From assembly GCF_037042905.1 (NCBI RefSeq), contig NC_087262.1, positions 23,784,501 through 23,848,500 of the forward strand: DNA of 64,000 bases. Direction: 5' to 3'. This DNA is from Lytechinus pictus (lineage: Eukaryota > Echinodermata > Echinoidea > Temnopleuroida > Toxopneustidae). The notes under the pieces were generated by a model that saw nothing but the letters and a program-made list of their open reading frames with translations, was not told where the DNA came from and searched no databases. The position numbers and the translations under genes are program-made. Below are positions 47,751-60,800 of this stretch, one piece after another. The number at the start of each line of letters is the position of its first letter. Position 1 is the first letter of the stretch.

Positions 47751-50700
47751 TACGATTATGAGGATGGTGGAGACCTCTGTGACCCCACACGTGTCATGCG
47801 GTATGAACTGATGATTCATTGCCAGAATATTTGAAAAAAATTGTCGTCATGGCAACGGACAGGTCTTCTTCTAAGTTGGCAACTTTGTATAAGTTTTCCT
47901 TTTTTTTTATTTGGCATTTTGCCTCTTTTTGCTAGATGATTTCAGATCGATTTTTAAGAACCACAAGAATTCGACAAGCGGCGGAAGATATCAATTGTGA
48001 AAGTATACATCTCACATGCAGTCTGGTTCATAATGAGGATATCGCTGAACTACAAATTTGTAACTGGATGATGTTTCCTTAGATGTTGCCCCCGTTCGTA
48101 CGCTCCATTTCCGATTAGTTACTGTGTTCTTTATTTAAAAAATAAGAAATAAAAAAATAAGAAAGAAAAGTAACGTCCACAGTAGAAGGTCTAGAACAGG
48201 AGCGGCGTTTCTAGTCAACAAGTCAAGGGGGATGAGAAGGAGCACCAAAGTTTACCTCGTCAACTTTGTTTCTGGATTTCAAAGTGGGGGGGGGGGAAAG
48301 AATGATCATGCGAGGGAGAATTGTGAGCTGAAACAAACCTTACCATCAACATCGAATTTTACCCTATGAAATATGTAGGTGGTTCGAATGAATATTTGGT
48401 AATTTGGAATAAAATGAAAAAAAAAACACCCATAATAATAAGAGGGGCAGTTAGGGGGGGGGGGCAAATTGAAAAAAATACAGGTTTCCTCAAAATATTC
48501 ATTTAAACGACGGTGAGGTACGATACTTTTCTTTGCACAATCCTTTGAAGCACCACGTATATTCTTCAACTGAACTTGGAGAAGCATTTTGGACGATGTA
48601 TATCTCAGGCAACCATCAAAATAAGATAAGAAAGAAAGAAAGAAAAGGGGCAGGGAAAAGGATTGGTAAAAAAGACATGAAAAGGCAGAGAGAGTTGAAA
48701 GAATGAATATTTGAGCGGGAAATTATTGTTTCATCTTGTATGTATTCTCCTTATGTGTCATGCAAAATACAGTCGAAAGGTCTTTGATTAGAATTCAATA
48801 AAATGCGATTTAGGTCATGTCAGCACTTCTCTCAAGTAATTTAATTTATATTGCAGTTATTTACTGGCATAAAAGTTCTATTTTCATACATCTGCTGTGT
48901 GTTTAGCTGATAATTGGCATGCCTTTCCAGAGCATGGCAAACAACTGACATTAGTGGCATCACATAGACGGAAAGTGAACTTTAAATAACGAATTTAAAT
49001 CACGATAGAAATATCATATTTTCTATTTTATCACTCAATTGGGGCTATTGTAGGTGCTATTGTCATGATTGTTAGTGTATTTGACCCAGCTCTCATGATC
49101 TTAGTTTGTGTAAAGTTTCGAGCGTTTCTTACTTGCGATTTACTTCGCGATATTTCGCGGCAGTGTATGGACGAACGGAAGAAAAAAATAAGAAATTGGG
49201 AGTGTGATCCAAATGTTCATTTCCCTCTAGCATGAATTCTCCTTATAATATTGTTTTTCGTCTATTTTTCGTTTGTTATTTTTTTTTCTGCTCGGAGATC
49301 CCGAGTCGAACAAACATCAGTCCATTCTACATTATTTCCAGAAAGCAACTAAGGCTCTTGTAATTTGAAATATTTTTGATTCACATGATGAAATTATCCA
49401 TATGCTACACAAATTCCTATAAAAGCCAAACTGTCATGAGGATACTGAATAAGGGGTAGGTCCCTTAAAGTCATAGCTTGTGGTAGGATACATCGATAGA
49501 AAGTTATACAGTGTAATACAATAATACAATACTACACAGTAAGATTTAATATAACGCTGTTTACTACATGAACATTACAATCATGACAGTCATGACAGTA
49601 GTTGTTTTAAGTCTTTTGATCGATTTTCCTAGCCTCCCCCGCCCGCATTCCCTATAATTGCCACTGACCGGTCGTCTTTTTGGCTAAATAAAAAAGCTCC
49701 TATTTTGATCGAATTACTTTAACTATTTGAATATGAATTTTAAATTTATTATATTGCTAACCCGAGCCCACTCTCTCAACATCCCCTCAAAAACTTTTAT
49801 TACAGAAAAACCAATTTCTCTACCCCCTCTCTCTCTCTCTCTCTCTCTCCCTCTACATAATCTCCCTTTCTCTCCATAGCTCTCCCTTTCATTTTTTTCT
49901 TTCTTCTCCCTCTATCTTTCTCTCTTCAACTTCCTCTCCGTTATGACCCTGTGATGACGACACAATGGTGATTCATACCAATACTTCGATACCTCGATCA
50001 TTTCTCTGAAATAGTTTAGCACTCGAAGCCACCCCCCCCCCCCTCCACACCCACACACACCTCCAAACCTTAAGAGGCTGTCATCCTTTTTTAGCTCGGT
50101 CTTTAATAACGCTGGCAACTTTACATCATGTTTCTTACGAGAATATGATCTATTTAGCGATGAGAGAGGAAGAAAAAAAAATCATACTCTAACATGGAAT
50201 CTTACCCCCCCCCCCACCTTTATTTTGCTGCACCGCCGTCTAATGATACCAGTCATTGAAGGCCAATAGATAGGAAGTGAGTCATGTGGAGCATCCTTTT
50301 TGTCTATTGCTGGTATAACCTCATTTTGACCTACTTTCTCTCCCACCCCCCTCTCTCTCTCTCTCTCTCTCTGCTGGTTCTGTTGTTATTTAAGCCCCTA
50401 TGATGACAAAACAAAACATTTATAACAAGTTGATGACTGTATATAAAAATTACAAATCAAATTAAATAGTGGTGTTCTATTTACATTTTCTATAACAGTG
50501 TTTTCCCTCTAGAATCCCCTAAAAAAATCGAAGCAGCGTATTCTGTCCTTGGCCCTTTCCACGAAATGCATTAAAAAACCAAATTTTGGATGGTGTATTG
50601 TGAATAACGTGAATTGAGAGAAAACAACTTTTTAAATTGCAACATTTGCTTCCATTTTTCTCTATTCACCATTCTAATATGTCCTTAATTAAACTTCAAT

Positions 50701-51780
50701 GTGACTCACCAAATCATCCATGATTTTATGACATCCAAAGCATGAAGATGGCCATTGACAGATCACGGATTTCACCAATTTGAGGGAGGGGGTGTCACAG
50801 AAGGTAGACATTTAAAGAATTTACTCTGGATTTTTCTTTTACATAAACTTAGTATTAGTATGCACTCTCTTCCCGCCCCTTAAAATAAAAAGCTGGAAGG
50901 TACAAAAAGCACCTTATGAAGGGGAAAAACCTACGTGAAAAGGGTGTTGGAAAATTTATGGGCGATAAGGGGCATGTGGCCCCCCCCCCCCCTCCTCCGA
51001 TCCGCGCCCGAACATAGACAAGATAGAGCCGGAACCAAGATCACGATGACCTTGATCATTTTGTCATTAATGTATTTTTACTTGACAAAATGAAATCCAG
51101 TCTAAGATGAAAACGAAACAATCGGGGAATTTAGAGTTAAAGTATATGTGCTTAATGAAATAGTATGTCCAAACAAGGTAAACAATTTGTATAAAATTGC
51201 GAATGATAAGTTACTCATTGTTAGCGGAAATGAATATGATGAAACTGGAAAAAAGGGAAAACAGGTTTATCAACAATGATATTGAGAATTTATCAAACAA
51301 TCCAAATAAGGATTTAGAAAAATTGGTTCAAGGTTCACAGTTATCACTTGAATGTATTAATCATTTCCATGAATCATTATTTTCAACCTAATTTGTTCAA
51401 TTTGACCATTAATGTTAATTATGTATTCAATAAAACTTCCGTGGTTCTGAGTTTGATGGTTAAGTGTCATTACGTCATTGTACTTAACCATTAGTGTCGG
51501 TTTGTAATGATTGATCGCATTCCATAGCATCCTCCCACGATATTAACCATTTTGTTGTACTTTTCCTGGAGTTTTTTTTTCAGTTAAACCTATTCAATTC
51601 CATTTTGAAATCACATTTGAACTATATATATACGCTATATAAATATGAACAAATTCAAATCACAATGTTGAGACTGTAATAATTGTTCATATAACAAAGA
51701 TGTCTATGTTACAAGTATTTCTAATGCTTTTCAACAAATAAGGATCCACTCCCACGAAAGTTGACGTCCATCTGTAATAT
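47751..51780. other. No gene recognised
   Basis: AT-rich intergenic DNA with short (CT)n runs near 49825-49850 and 50350-50372 and several C-tracts. No exon-like segment convinced me. Confidence 0.5.
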
Positions 51781-51782
51781 AC

Positions 51783-52607
51783 CTAAAAGTCAAGTCCATC
51801 CCAGAAAATAGTTGATTTGAATCGAAAAAGGAAAATCAAACAAGCAGAGCGATAAAAGCTTCTTTAAAATCGGATGTAAAATAAGAAAGTTAGGACTTTA
51901 GTTGGCTTATTTTTCATAAACGGTTATATGCACAACTCAGTGTTATGAAAATGATAGAGTCAATGATGTCACTCAATCACAATTTATTTTCTTTTTTTAT
52001 TGTTTGAGTTAAACTAAGAATATGTCAATTTTGATTTGACGATGATGACCCTCTTTATTCAACCACAAAGTGTTAATTGGTAAATCCACGTGTTCATGGA
52101 GAAATAAAACTTATTGTTTCACATATTTCATGATTCAAATAATAAAACACAAAATAAATAGTGAGTGGGGGTGCCATCAGTCCCCCCCCCCCATTTGCAT
52201 ACCGACCAAGATGTGCATATACACACTCTTAAAGTAGTTGGGCAAAAAATGCCCAACCTTTAACCAACCCTGGGCATTATACTGTCCACTCAACTACTGG
52301 TTAAAATCTGCTCAAATTGCATGGGTAATAAAATCTAATAATTGGGTAAAAAATTTGCTCAATTGGATAATAATTGCCCAGAATATATATGTCTTTTACC
52401 AACATACATTACCCAGCACAGTGGACAGTATGTTGCCCAACATTTTAAGTGTACATGTAACTGTTTTGTGAAATTAAGGCTGATATTTAGAATGTCATAA
52501 CTTTATTACTTTACATCAAATTTAGATGACATTTCCAGTGTTATGCTAGTTAGATTTTCTCTTTTTATTTAAAATGAACCTTTTGATTGGGTGGACTTGC
52601 CCTTTAA
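51783..52607. mobile_element. TTAA foldback element, copy 3 of 5, interrupted
   Basis: Left end degraded (AAAGTCAAGTCCATCCCAG), right end GGTGGACTTGCCCTTTAA. Interrupted by a second element at 52221-52453. Confidence 0.8.
52221..52453. mobile_element. MITE nested inside the foldback element
   Basis: CACTCTTAAAGTAGTTGGGC at the left; GTTGCCCAACATTTTAAGTG at the right, inverted with a few changes. The surrounding family sequence (GATGTGCATATA ... GTAACTGTTTTGTGAA) resumes on both sides, which proves the insertion. Confidence 0.8.
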
Positions 52608-53235
52608 GTATTCACTGTATTTCTATAGAAGGCATTGAGTACTCCAAAAAGGTATCGTAAGTATTTCTGAATTAAAAGAAATAAACACATTACGAACACC
52701 GATATTGTTTCACTATTTTTAACATCCTCTTCATCATCAGATGAAATCTTTTTTCTTGTTTTTTTTGTTGTTTCATTTTTATTTTGTTTCGTTTTTATTT
52801 TGTTTCGTTCTTCGATATTTTTGGGCTGATTTCGAAAGTTATTTCCTTGTTAGGGCATCCTCGGAAAGCAATCAATCTATATTTGCCTCCACTCAATTCT
52901 CTATTTGGGCCGAGAAGTGAGAGATTGTTGAAACAGATTGTCTTCTTGACTCTATAAGTGATACCACTTAAAAAAAACCACGCTTAATCATTATGCCCCA
53001 CCGTATTTATAACTATGACATTGTATTTATAACTAATTATACGAGTCACAGACGATAACAGGAGTAGCTTTTATTTTTTCCATCCTTCAGTTCTTGGTGC
53101 AGAAATATGACATATTGTTATTTCAAGTGATAAAATAACAAATATAGGAGATGCTAGGATTGATGGGATTGTTTTAGCTGAATAAACCAAAGCTTTTTTC
53201 TATAGCAGTTCTTTTAGTAATTCCAAATAAAGATA

Positions 53236-53772
53236 TATCAAATGTCAAGTCCAACCCACTAAAAATGATTTGAATCAATAAAGAAAAATCAACAAGCATA
53301 CCCTGAAAATGTCATCAAAATTGGATATAAAATAAGAAAACTATGACATTTTACACTTTCGCCATTTATATACGATTTATAGCGAATTATGGATTATACA
53401 ATATTTCAGTCCTTACATATTTGACGACACGAATTCATTTACCGCAGAATGACAATTCCACAGTGTCATGTTCAGGGAGGAATAAAACCCTGATTCAGGC
53501 ATGACAATGATGAGAAAATAAGAATATTTCATATCACATAATGAATATGCAAAAGAAATATTGAGTGGGTTCCATATCGGTTCCTTCATTTGCATACTGA
53601 CCAGGATGTGCATATAGGCCTGTAACTGTTATGTGAAATTACGTGAAACTTTAAAATGTCAAACTTTCATATTTTACATCTGATTTTTATCAATTCTTGA
53701 TATGTTTATACTCGTTTGATCTTTTTATTTTTATTCAAATCAACTTTTTTTTAAAGGAAGGACTTGCCCTAT
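53236..53772. mobile_element. TTAA foldback element, copy 4 of 5 (decayed)
   Basis: AATGTCAAGTCCAACCCAC at the left; TTAAAGGAAGGACTTGCCC at the right. Internal match to the family (CCAGGATGTGCATATAG). Confidence 0.7.
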
Positions 53773-54806
53773 GATATTTTGATTTGGACACCATAGAAGT
53801 TAGACGTTAATCTGTATTAAACCAGATGACTTATAGAACGGCAGCACATTGTTTTAAGGTATGCAACACTTTTTTGTTAAATCATTGTAATTTCATGTCA
53901 TGGAGTTTGAAGAATGATCGAAAAAAGTAAAGAAAATAGCCCCTCAAAAAGCATTTTGGATGAATTTAATAAATGTACATACACGAAGCAGCTGAATTTC
54001 GCACCCGAATCATAATTATATTTTCAGTTGGCAATATTTCGGTAACTATAGGCCAACTCAGATCCCCCTCTCGCCGCCCTATCATCCTAACCTCCCCCCC
54101 CCCCCCCCCCGATATCGAATATCTAGATATTCGAATAAAACGGTATTATTTTGAGCCGACATGAAATCATCTGTCAGGCACCGGCTCTAGAAGAAGCTAA
54201 TAACCCGTTGCTCTCTGACCTTGATTCAAAGTTAATACCAGGCCAGGAGTTTTCCCTGGATTCATTTTGAGAGTTGGTTGCCACCGGTGTTTGCCTGCCT
54301 GAAAAACTTGATGGGGCTTTATACACGCTACCATGCGCACCTTCTCTGAGCTCAATTTTCCTGAATGTTTTCATTTCGTTTTCTTCAAGTTTGCGAAGGA
54401 TTTATAATCACATCCGACCTTTGATGGAATTCATTATGTTTGACATAGTGTGCATACTGTCTGATTTGAGCGCTAGCTACAAAAAAAAAGAACAAGTGGT
54501 GAGTTGTTTCCATTGATGCGGGCATTGATGATAACTTGATATGTAGGCCTACTAGTCCGGGCAAATTCCGTACGTGAATTTGATAATTGCAGAGCGAGCG
54601 CACTCACAACTGCATAAACTTTCATCCACTCGTATTCATTTACATAGCATTGGTGTTTTTGCGCGTACTCGGTTCGATGTAGTCTGCAGCATAAATTTTG
54701 GAATATATCGTGATCGTGGGAAAAATTTTCTATCATCTGACTCGGAGCACTTATGATACTAGTGTAGACAATTGGTCGATGTGTGAACTGTTTCGACTCG
54801 TGGACC

Positions 54807-55057
54807 ATGGCTTTGAACAGGTTGTTGATATTTTGTGCAGTGGTTTATTGCAGTCTGTGTCAGCTGTCTTCTGGAGGTATTCTCCCGGGGGAGCTGCGGG
54901 GAGATGGCGGTATGGATGTGGGGTATTTAGATGGGGTCCATGAGGCTAGTAGGTTGATCATGGAGAGGCACGGTGAGAGGCATGCTAGAGCATCAGGATC
55001 AGTGATTGAGACGCCCAAATGCAGCGGGGGACTTGATTTATATTTTGTTTTGGACAG
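54807..55057 (+). CDS. Anthrax-toxin-receptor-like protein (ANTXR family), first coding exon
   Basis: ATG, signal peptide (MALNRLLIFCAVVYCSLC), about 50 residues of linker with an RGD, then KCSGGLDLYFVLDR and the donor ACAG|GTAATA (phase 2). The family (ANTXR1/TEM8, ANTXR2/CMG2) are single-pass membrane proteins whose extracellular von Willebrand A domain binds collagen through a metal site. C-GG-DLYF-LD is the start of that domain, and the DxSxS metal motif would begin here and finish in exon 2. The leader before the domain is longer than I recall for human ANTXR1. No second exon found to 64000, so only about 84 residues are visible. Another vWA protein is possible but less likely. Confidence 0.72.
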
Positions 55058-55099
55058 GTAATATATTACACTTTTTTAACATTGGTTTATTGACATGAT

Positions 55100-55246
55100 T
55101 GGTGACGATGATGATGATGATGATGGTGAGGAATGAGGATGATGATGGTGAGGAATGAGGATGATGAGGATGATGATGATATGATGATGATGATGATGAT
55201 GATGATGAAATGACGACGATGATGACAATTATGATGGTGATAAAGG

Positions 55247-55286
<40 letters not shown>

Positions 55287-55535
55287 AATGATAATGATGA
55301 TGATGATGATGATGATGATAATGATGATGAAATGACGATGATGACAGTGATGATGACAGTGATGATGATGGTGATAGTGAGGATGATGATGACGGTGGTG
55401 GTGGTGGTGGTGATGATGATGATGGTGATGATGATGATGGTGATGATGATCGTGATGATGATGATGATGATGATAATGATGATGATGATGGTGATGATGG
55501 CGATGATGATGATGATGACAAGGATGATGAAGATG
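55100..55535. repeat. (GAT)n microsatellite, about 430 bp
   Basis: GAT/GAC/GGT triplets, beginning about 45 bp after the ANTXR-like exon donor. Confidence 0.95.
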
Positions 55536-55636
55536 AACATGGTTACATCAGAGGCTTATTTTATGATGATGATTGATATCATTAAACTTCAGATAGAGTC
55601 ATAGAGAATACAATCGTAATTAAACTTAAAGTGGGA

Positions 55637-55670
55637 GTTCATCCTGACTTGAATTATTATCAGGATGAAC
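55637..55670. repeat. 11-bp-arm inverted repeat
   Basis: GTTCATCCTGA ... TCAGGATGAAC with a 12-bp spacer. May be a MITE remnant. Confidence 0.5.
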
Positions 55671-56630
55671 GTCCCGTCAAATGAATTTATATTGCAGGTC
55701 TACAATGTAGGCATATACTTACTTGATACTTGATACTTGATGAAGTAATCCCTTTGGCAGCTTGTACAGAAGCTATACTGGGATGATAGGTTGAATAAAA
55801 GTGGTGATGTTCATGGAATAAAATGGAATGTAAGAAATGTAATCGTAAATGTTTCATAATGGTATGAATAAAATTTTAAGATTTGTAAATATTGATTAAA
55901 AGATATTTGTCCAATCATTCATGCCGTTAATTGTTTTCAGTTCCAATCAGTGTTCGTTCAAAAAATATATATCGATAGTGTTTTCTGTAGTTCTAAGACC
56001 TCTTTAGTTTATAAGACCTATCCCTTTAAGTGTCGCAAAATTACATTGAATCAAATCAAGCGTGCCGTTAACGTCTTGAAATTACATTATGTTAATAAAT
56101 CATATTTGGCATTAATGATTTATCCATGCCGAACGCAGACGACAAAATATCAACCGTGATCGATATTCATGATTTCGGGCTCGAAAAATGAGCTATAAAT
56201 TTATCATAATCCGTGCTAGTTTTTCACAATGCGCACACATGTCATGGTCAAATGACTTGGCATCTCCGTATGCTGATAACAGTATCTGAAATGACATTTC
56301 CACTTGTGGTTTAAGAATGAATCTAGTAATGAATCACAATGCCAAAGTTTACTGACAATTTCCTCCTTCAATTTTCATTTTGAAGGCGCCTATTTCAATT
56401 TCTGTAGGATATAAGGTTCTTTAAAAGGAGAGAAGATCATTATTTCTAGCGCAAAATATATCTTTGAAATACATTTCCTTGGCTAAATGACGCTTTTATT
56501 TTTATTGACAGGCTTGCTTATGGGATATATATCCAGGGAAGCCTGATATATCTATGACCTGTACATCCATACGGTCGATGTAGCTACAATAGGTCTATAG
56601 TTATTCATCCTCTAACACTCTTAAAGGTCA

Positions 56631-57225
56631 AGTCCACCCAGAAAAATGTTGATTTGAAAAAATAGAGAAAAATCAAACTAGCATAACGCTGAAAATTTCA
56701 TCAAAATTGAATGTAAAATAAGAAAGTGATGATATTTTAAAGTTTCGCTTATTTTTCACAAAAGAGTGATGTGCACAACTCAGTGACATGCAAATGAGAC
56801 AGTCAATGATGTCCCTCACTCACTTTTTCTTTTGTTTTTTATTGTTTGAATTATACAATATTTCATTTTTTACAGATTTGACAATAAGGACCAACTTGAC
56901 TGAATTATATAGTATTAAACAATGCTAATTCCACATGTTCATGGAGGAATTAATCGTTGTTTCACTTGACAATGAGGAGAAAATTAGAATATTTAACATT
57001 TCTCACAATAAAATACAAAAGAAATAGTGAGTGGATGACGTCATCAGTCTCCTCATTTGCATACCGACCAAGATGTGCACATAACTGTTTTGTGAATTAA
57101 GCAAAACTTTAAAATGCCATAACTTTCTTATTTTATATCCGACTTTGATGAAATTTTCAGTGTTATGCTTGTTTGATTTTTCTCTTTTTATTCAAATCAA
57201 CTTTTTGTTGGGGTGGACTTTATTG
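56631..57225. mobile_element. TTAA foldback element, copy 5 of 5
   Basis: TTAAAGGTCAAGTCCACCC at the left; ATCAACTTTTTGTTGGGGTGG at the right, where the last bases are lost. Confidence 0.85.
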
Positions 57226-57430
57226 GGGTGAAATTTATTAAATGTCTGATATGCCATTTTGTAATTTATGTCATGGCCTGTAGATGCAACCATAATCACA
57301 ACTTATTCTGTAGATGTCAGGAATAAACGGGTGTCAACTCCAGTTCATGATGTATCGGAAATGTGAAAATCCACTGGCTTACGAGTGCATGAAGACCTAT
57401 GAATCCTTGCGAATCAAGTTTAATTTATCC

Positions 57431-57858
57431 ACAGGCTGCTCTTCGGTTTGTTTTCATTTGGTCTAATGCCAATTCGTCCAATTGCCAACTCGTCCACTAG
57501 GGTTGGTCTACCATCATTTCGTCCAATATCCACATGGTCTAATTGTAATTTCGTCCACTCACACTTTCGTCTAATAACCAGTTGATCCAATAGCCATTTA
57601 GTCCGTATACTGACTGTTAATTGTACAAAATGAATGAAAATAAACAAACGGATATTAGACCAACTGGTTATGAGACGAAATGGTCATAGACGAACTGGTG
57701 ATTAGACGAAGTGATGATTGGACCAAAAGGTTATTAAACCAAATGGTTGTTAGACGAAATGTTGATGGACGGAATGGCATTAGACAAAATAAAGGTAGAC
57801 CATATATGGTGAGTGCACGAGTTGGCAGGAGACGAATTGGCAATTAACCTGCTCTGCG
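57431..57858. repeat. Foldback element built from a degenerate ATTAGACGAAATGGT unit
   Basis: The left half has GTCCAATTGCCAA-type units, the right half the inverse (TTAGACGAAATGGT, TGGACCAAAAGGTTAT, TTAGACGAACTGG-like). The outer ends GGCTGCTCTTCGG and CTGCTCTGCGAA region pair loosely. Each arm holds about 9-12 units of 13-19 bp around a spacer near 57615-57650. Confidence 0.8.
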
Positions 57859-60800
57859 AAGGCTAGTAATTTTGTTGGAAATGTGTTTATCAAAGCTTTG
57901 AATTTCTCTACGTTTGACTAATTTTGAGTAATAACCTTCCAAGAAACCCTGATGCAAGTCCAGTCACTGGCCACTGGTTAGAAGTAAGGAACTAGTTACA
58001 TTTTAGGTATGAAGGGAGATGTCAACGCATGTGGGAGTTACCCTATATTCTATTTTATTTAGTATCTAATTAGCCAGCAAGTTTTTTTGGCCATGGACGT
58101 GGTCATAGCTGTCATTATACATTATTTATCGGCAATTTATCAGTTTGTAACTAAGGTCAAATCGTGTTAGTGGTACATTAATATATGCGTATATGTATAT
58201 AGTCCTGGGTATGAATACACAGGGGAAGTGGAAAAGAAGATTATGTAAACGGACTTTTTTTCCGGAAAAGAGTGATAAATCCGCAATGATTGAAGCGAGT
58301 TCAACGGAGAGGTGTAGGAAAGGGATCTCGTGCTTTGTGCCTTCACATCGAATGACGGCCAACTTATTTTTTTATGACTCACAATGAGGGACAACCTAGT
58401 TCCTTTACACTCTCAAAATAGTTTAATATTCTATCTCAAAGGTGTAATTACTTAAATTAGGGAGGTGGAAAGGAAAGGTGTCAGGGCAGTATACTGTCTG
58501 TAGTCATATATTAACCAACATAGGGGGTCAATTCAACCATAGACGAATCAACTGTAATCATGATCCCATTCTAGAAATGCTTACTAAAATAGTTAATTTC
58601 TACTCATAATTTATGCAAATTGTTTGTTGTTTGTACATAAAGTGAAAGGTAAACATGGTAAAGCAATGAATGAAAACAAAACGTATTTCATGTCTATTTG
58701 CGGCATAGGATCGTTCGTACTTGGTAATCTCGTTTGAAAAAAAAAGATAAAAGGTTGGAAGAATGTTGTTTCATATCCGCCTTTTACATGAGATTTTAAG
58801 TCCTCAATATTGAAGTGAAACCGTTTTTTTCCTTCGAGTATCTATTATATTGATAACCTGTAACTATCCATGTTAGAGGATTGACATTGTATCTTTAGTT
58901 CTACTGAATGTTACGATTATATTCATTTTCTTCAAGAATTAAAAACATTTCTAGATGGATTGAAATTAAAATACACTGCCTTTACAAATAAAGATTAATC
59001 TGATGCGACGCACAGTTAAAAAGAGAGGGAGAGAGAGAAGTGACAAAAAAATCAAACAAACATATGAACGAATTACAAGCAGGCACAAATGAATTGTGTA
59101 TTTTTTTTTCAAATCTTACCACTCTAATGAGTTAGTAAATGCATATAATTTGGTTGACATAAAACATCTCTTTGTAAATTGGTGTAAATTTAATTTAAAG
59201 TTACCTATTTTACAGGTTTGAGGAAGAATCATTATCATTTTATGTCACGTTAGAAAATGTAGATAGCTACTATATGTTAATTGATTACAGATTTAACGGA
59301 AGACATTTAGGAGATCTTTCCGGCTTTATTCGGGGCCACCTTCTGTATCTTGCTTTCCTTTTATGATATAGAAACAGGCCTACGCCTTTGCTGTTAAAAT
59401 TTGTTTTCAAAGAGTTTGTTTTTATACAAATTATGCTACCATAACTATGATAGCAAGGTGGAAAACGGGTAGCCACATATTTTTTTATACGTGTGTGTCT
59501 TGTGTTCGTTTGCCCCCCCCCCCCCCCCCCCGTTACCTATAAGCCAGTTCGTAGTTCCACTCTGCGCATGATCGGAAGATTCTACGCATGATCAGACGAA
59601 GGTCATTTGTACAAAAGTGACATGGTGGTTTAAAATTTAATGAGATAAGCACCAACTTTGATTTTTGATTATTCATGTATTCTTTTGAATTGTGTTTTTC
59701 ATTTACATCCACAAAAAACAACAATGCGTCCACGGACGACTGGTATCTCACAGTTTGAAAAGTACATTGTATAACATGCTATAATATGCTTTCAAATTAG
59801 AAATGCAACAAATACCTTCATAGAGTGTTGAATGGTGTGCTATTCTAGTCACCTGGTCTATTCAATTTCTTCATCCTGCTATGTAAGGCATTCTTACATA
59901 ATATCTTTCTTTGAAATCTGCCTATCACATTGAAAGAAATGAAGGGTCATTTGACCAAAATTGCCCATGACTAACTACGAACTGGTCTATTATTACAAGA
60001 TTTTAAAAAATCCTTTCTTGACTTCACTGACAATTTTATTTCTGATGTTGATGTTTCTCACAGGTAAAGCATATTCCTCTTAAGTATCTCCGAAATATAT
60101 TTGCAATTGCAATTGTAATGATTCAAGGAGAGATAAAATGGGGAGGGAGGGGGTAGGAAGATTACCCTGGTAAAACGTGCATCGTGTTGCCGCCATTGGC
60201 ATTATGATATCATCCTATCGTAGAACATGATTGTGTTTTTACAAATTCTCCCCAAAAAATGTCAGCCAAACAGAGAAAAGGAAAGAATACGAAACTCACG
60301 CAGTTACCCAAATACTGCAATTCAATAACTTCACGAAATAAGTACACATTCTCTCACCAGCGAATATGGCTTGAAAATAGATATTTGTCTGAGAATCAGA
60401 TTTTTTTCTATCATATTTTCCGAGTTAAAGGGCGGGGGGGTTGAATTGGTTGTGAACTTGGTTACAGGTTTGACTCCGACATAAGCAAGGCACGACCCAA
60501 TGTCATCCGACAGCTGTTTCCATAGCAACCAAGATGTCTTGTTGTTTTTGCAGTGGTGAATGATGGGGGATGGGGATAGAATGTTTCGTGAGATATTTTG
60601 CTTGTGGTTTCAAGTTGGTTGGGTTGACTGAGAACAGGATTCGTCTGATGTACCTCCATGGTCTGATCAAATTTTTGTGGTTCTTTTTAGAGGGGGTATT
60701 CGAGAGGCATGTAGTAATATCGGCAGCCGCGAGACTTTAGTTCATAATGATTAACTCTATTCAATTTATTTTATTATCAGGATATTCAGTTATTTTCAGA

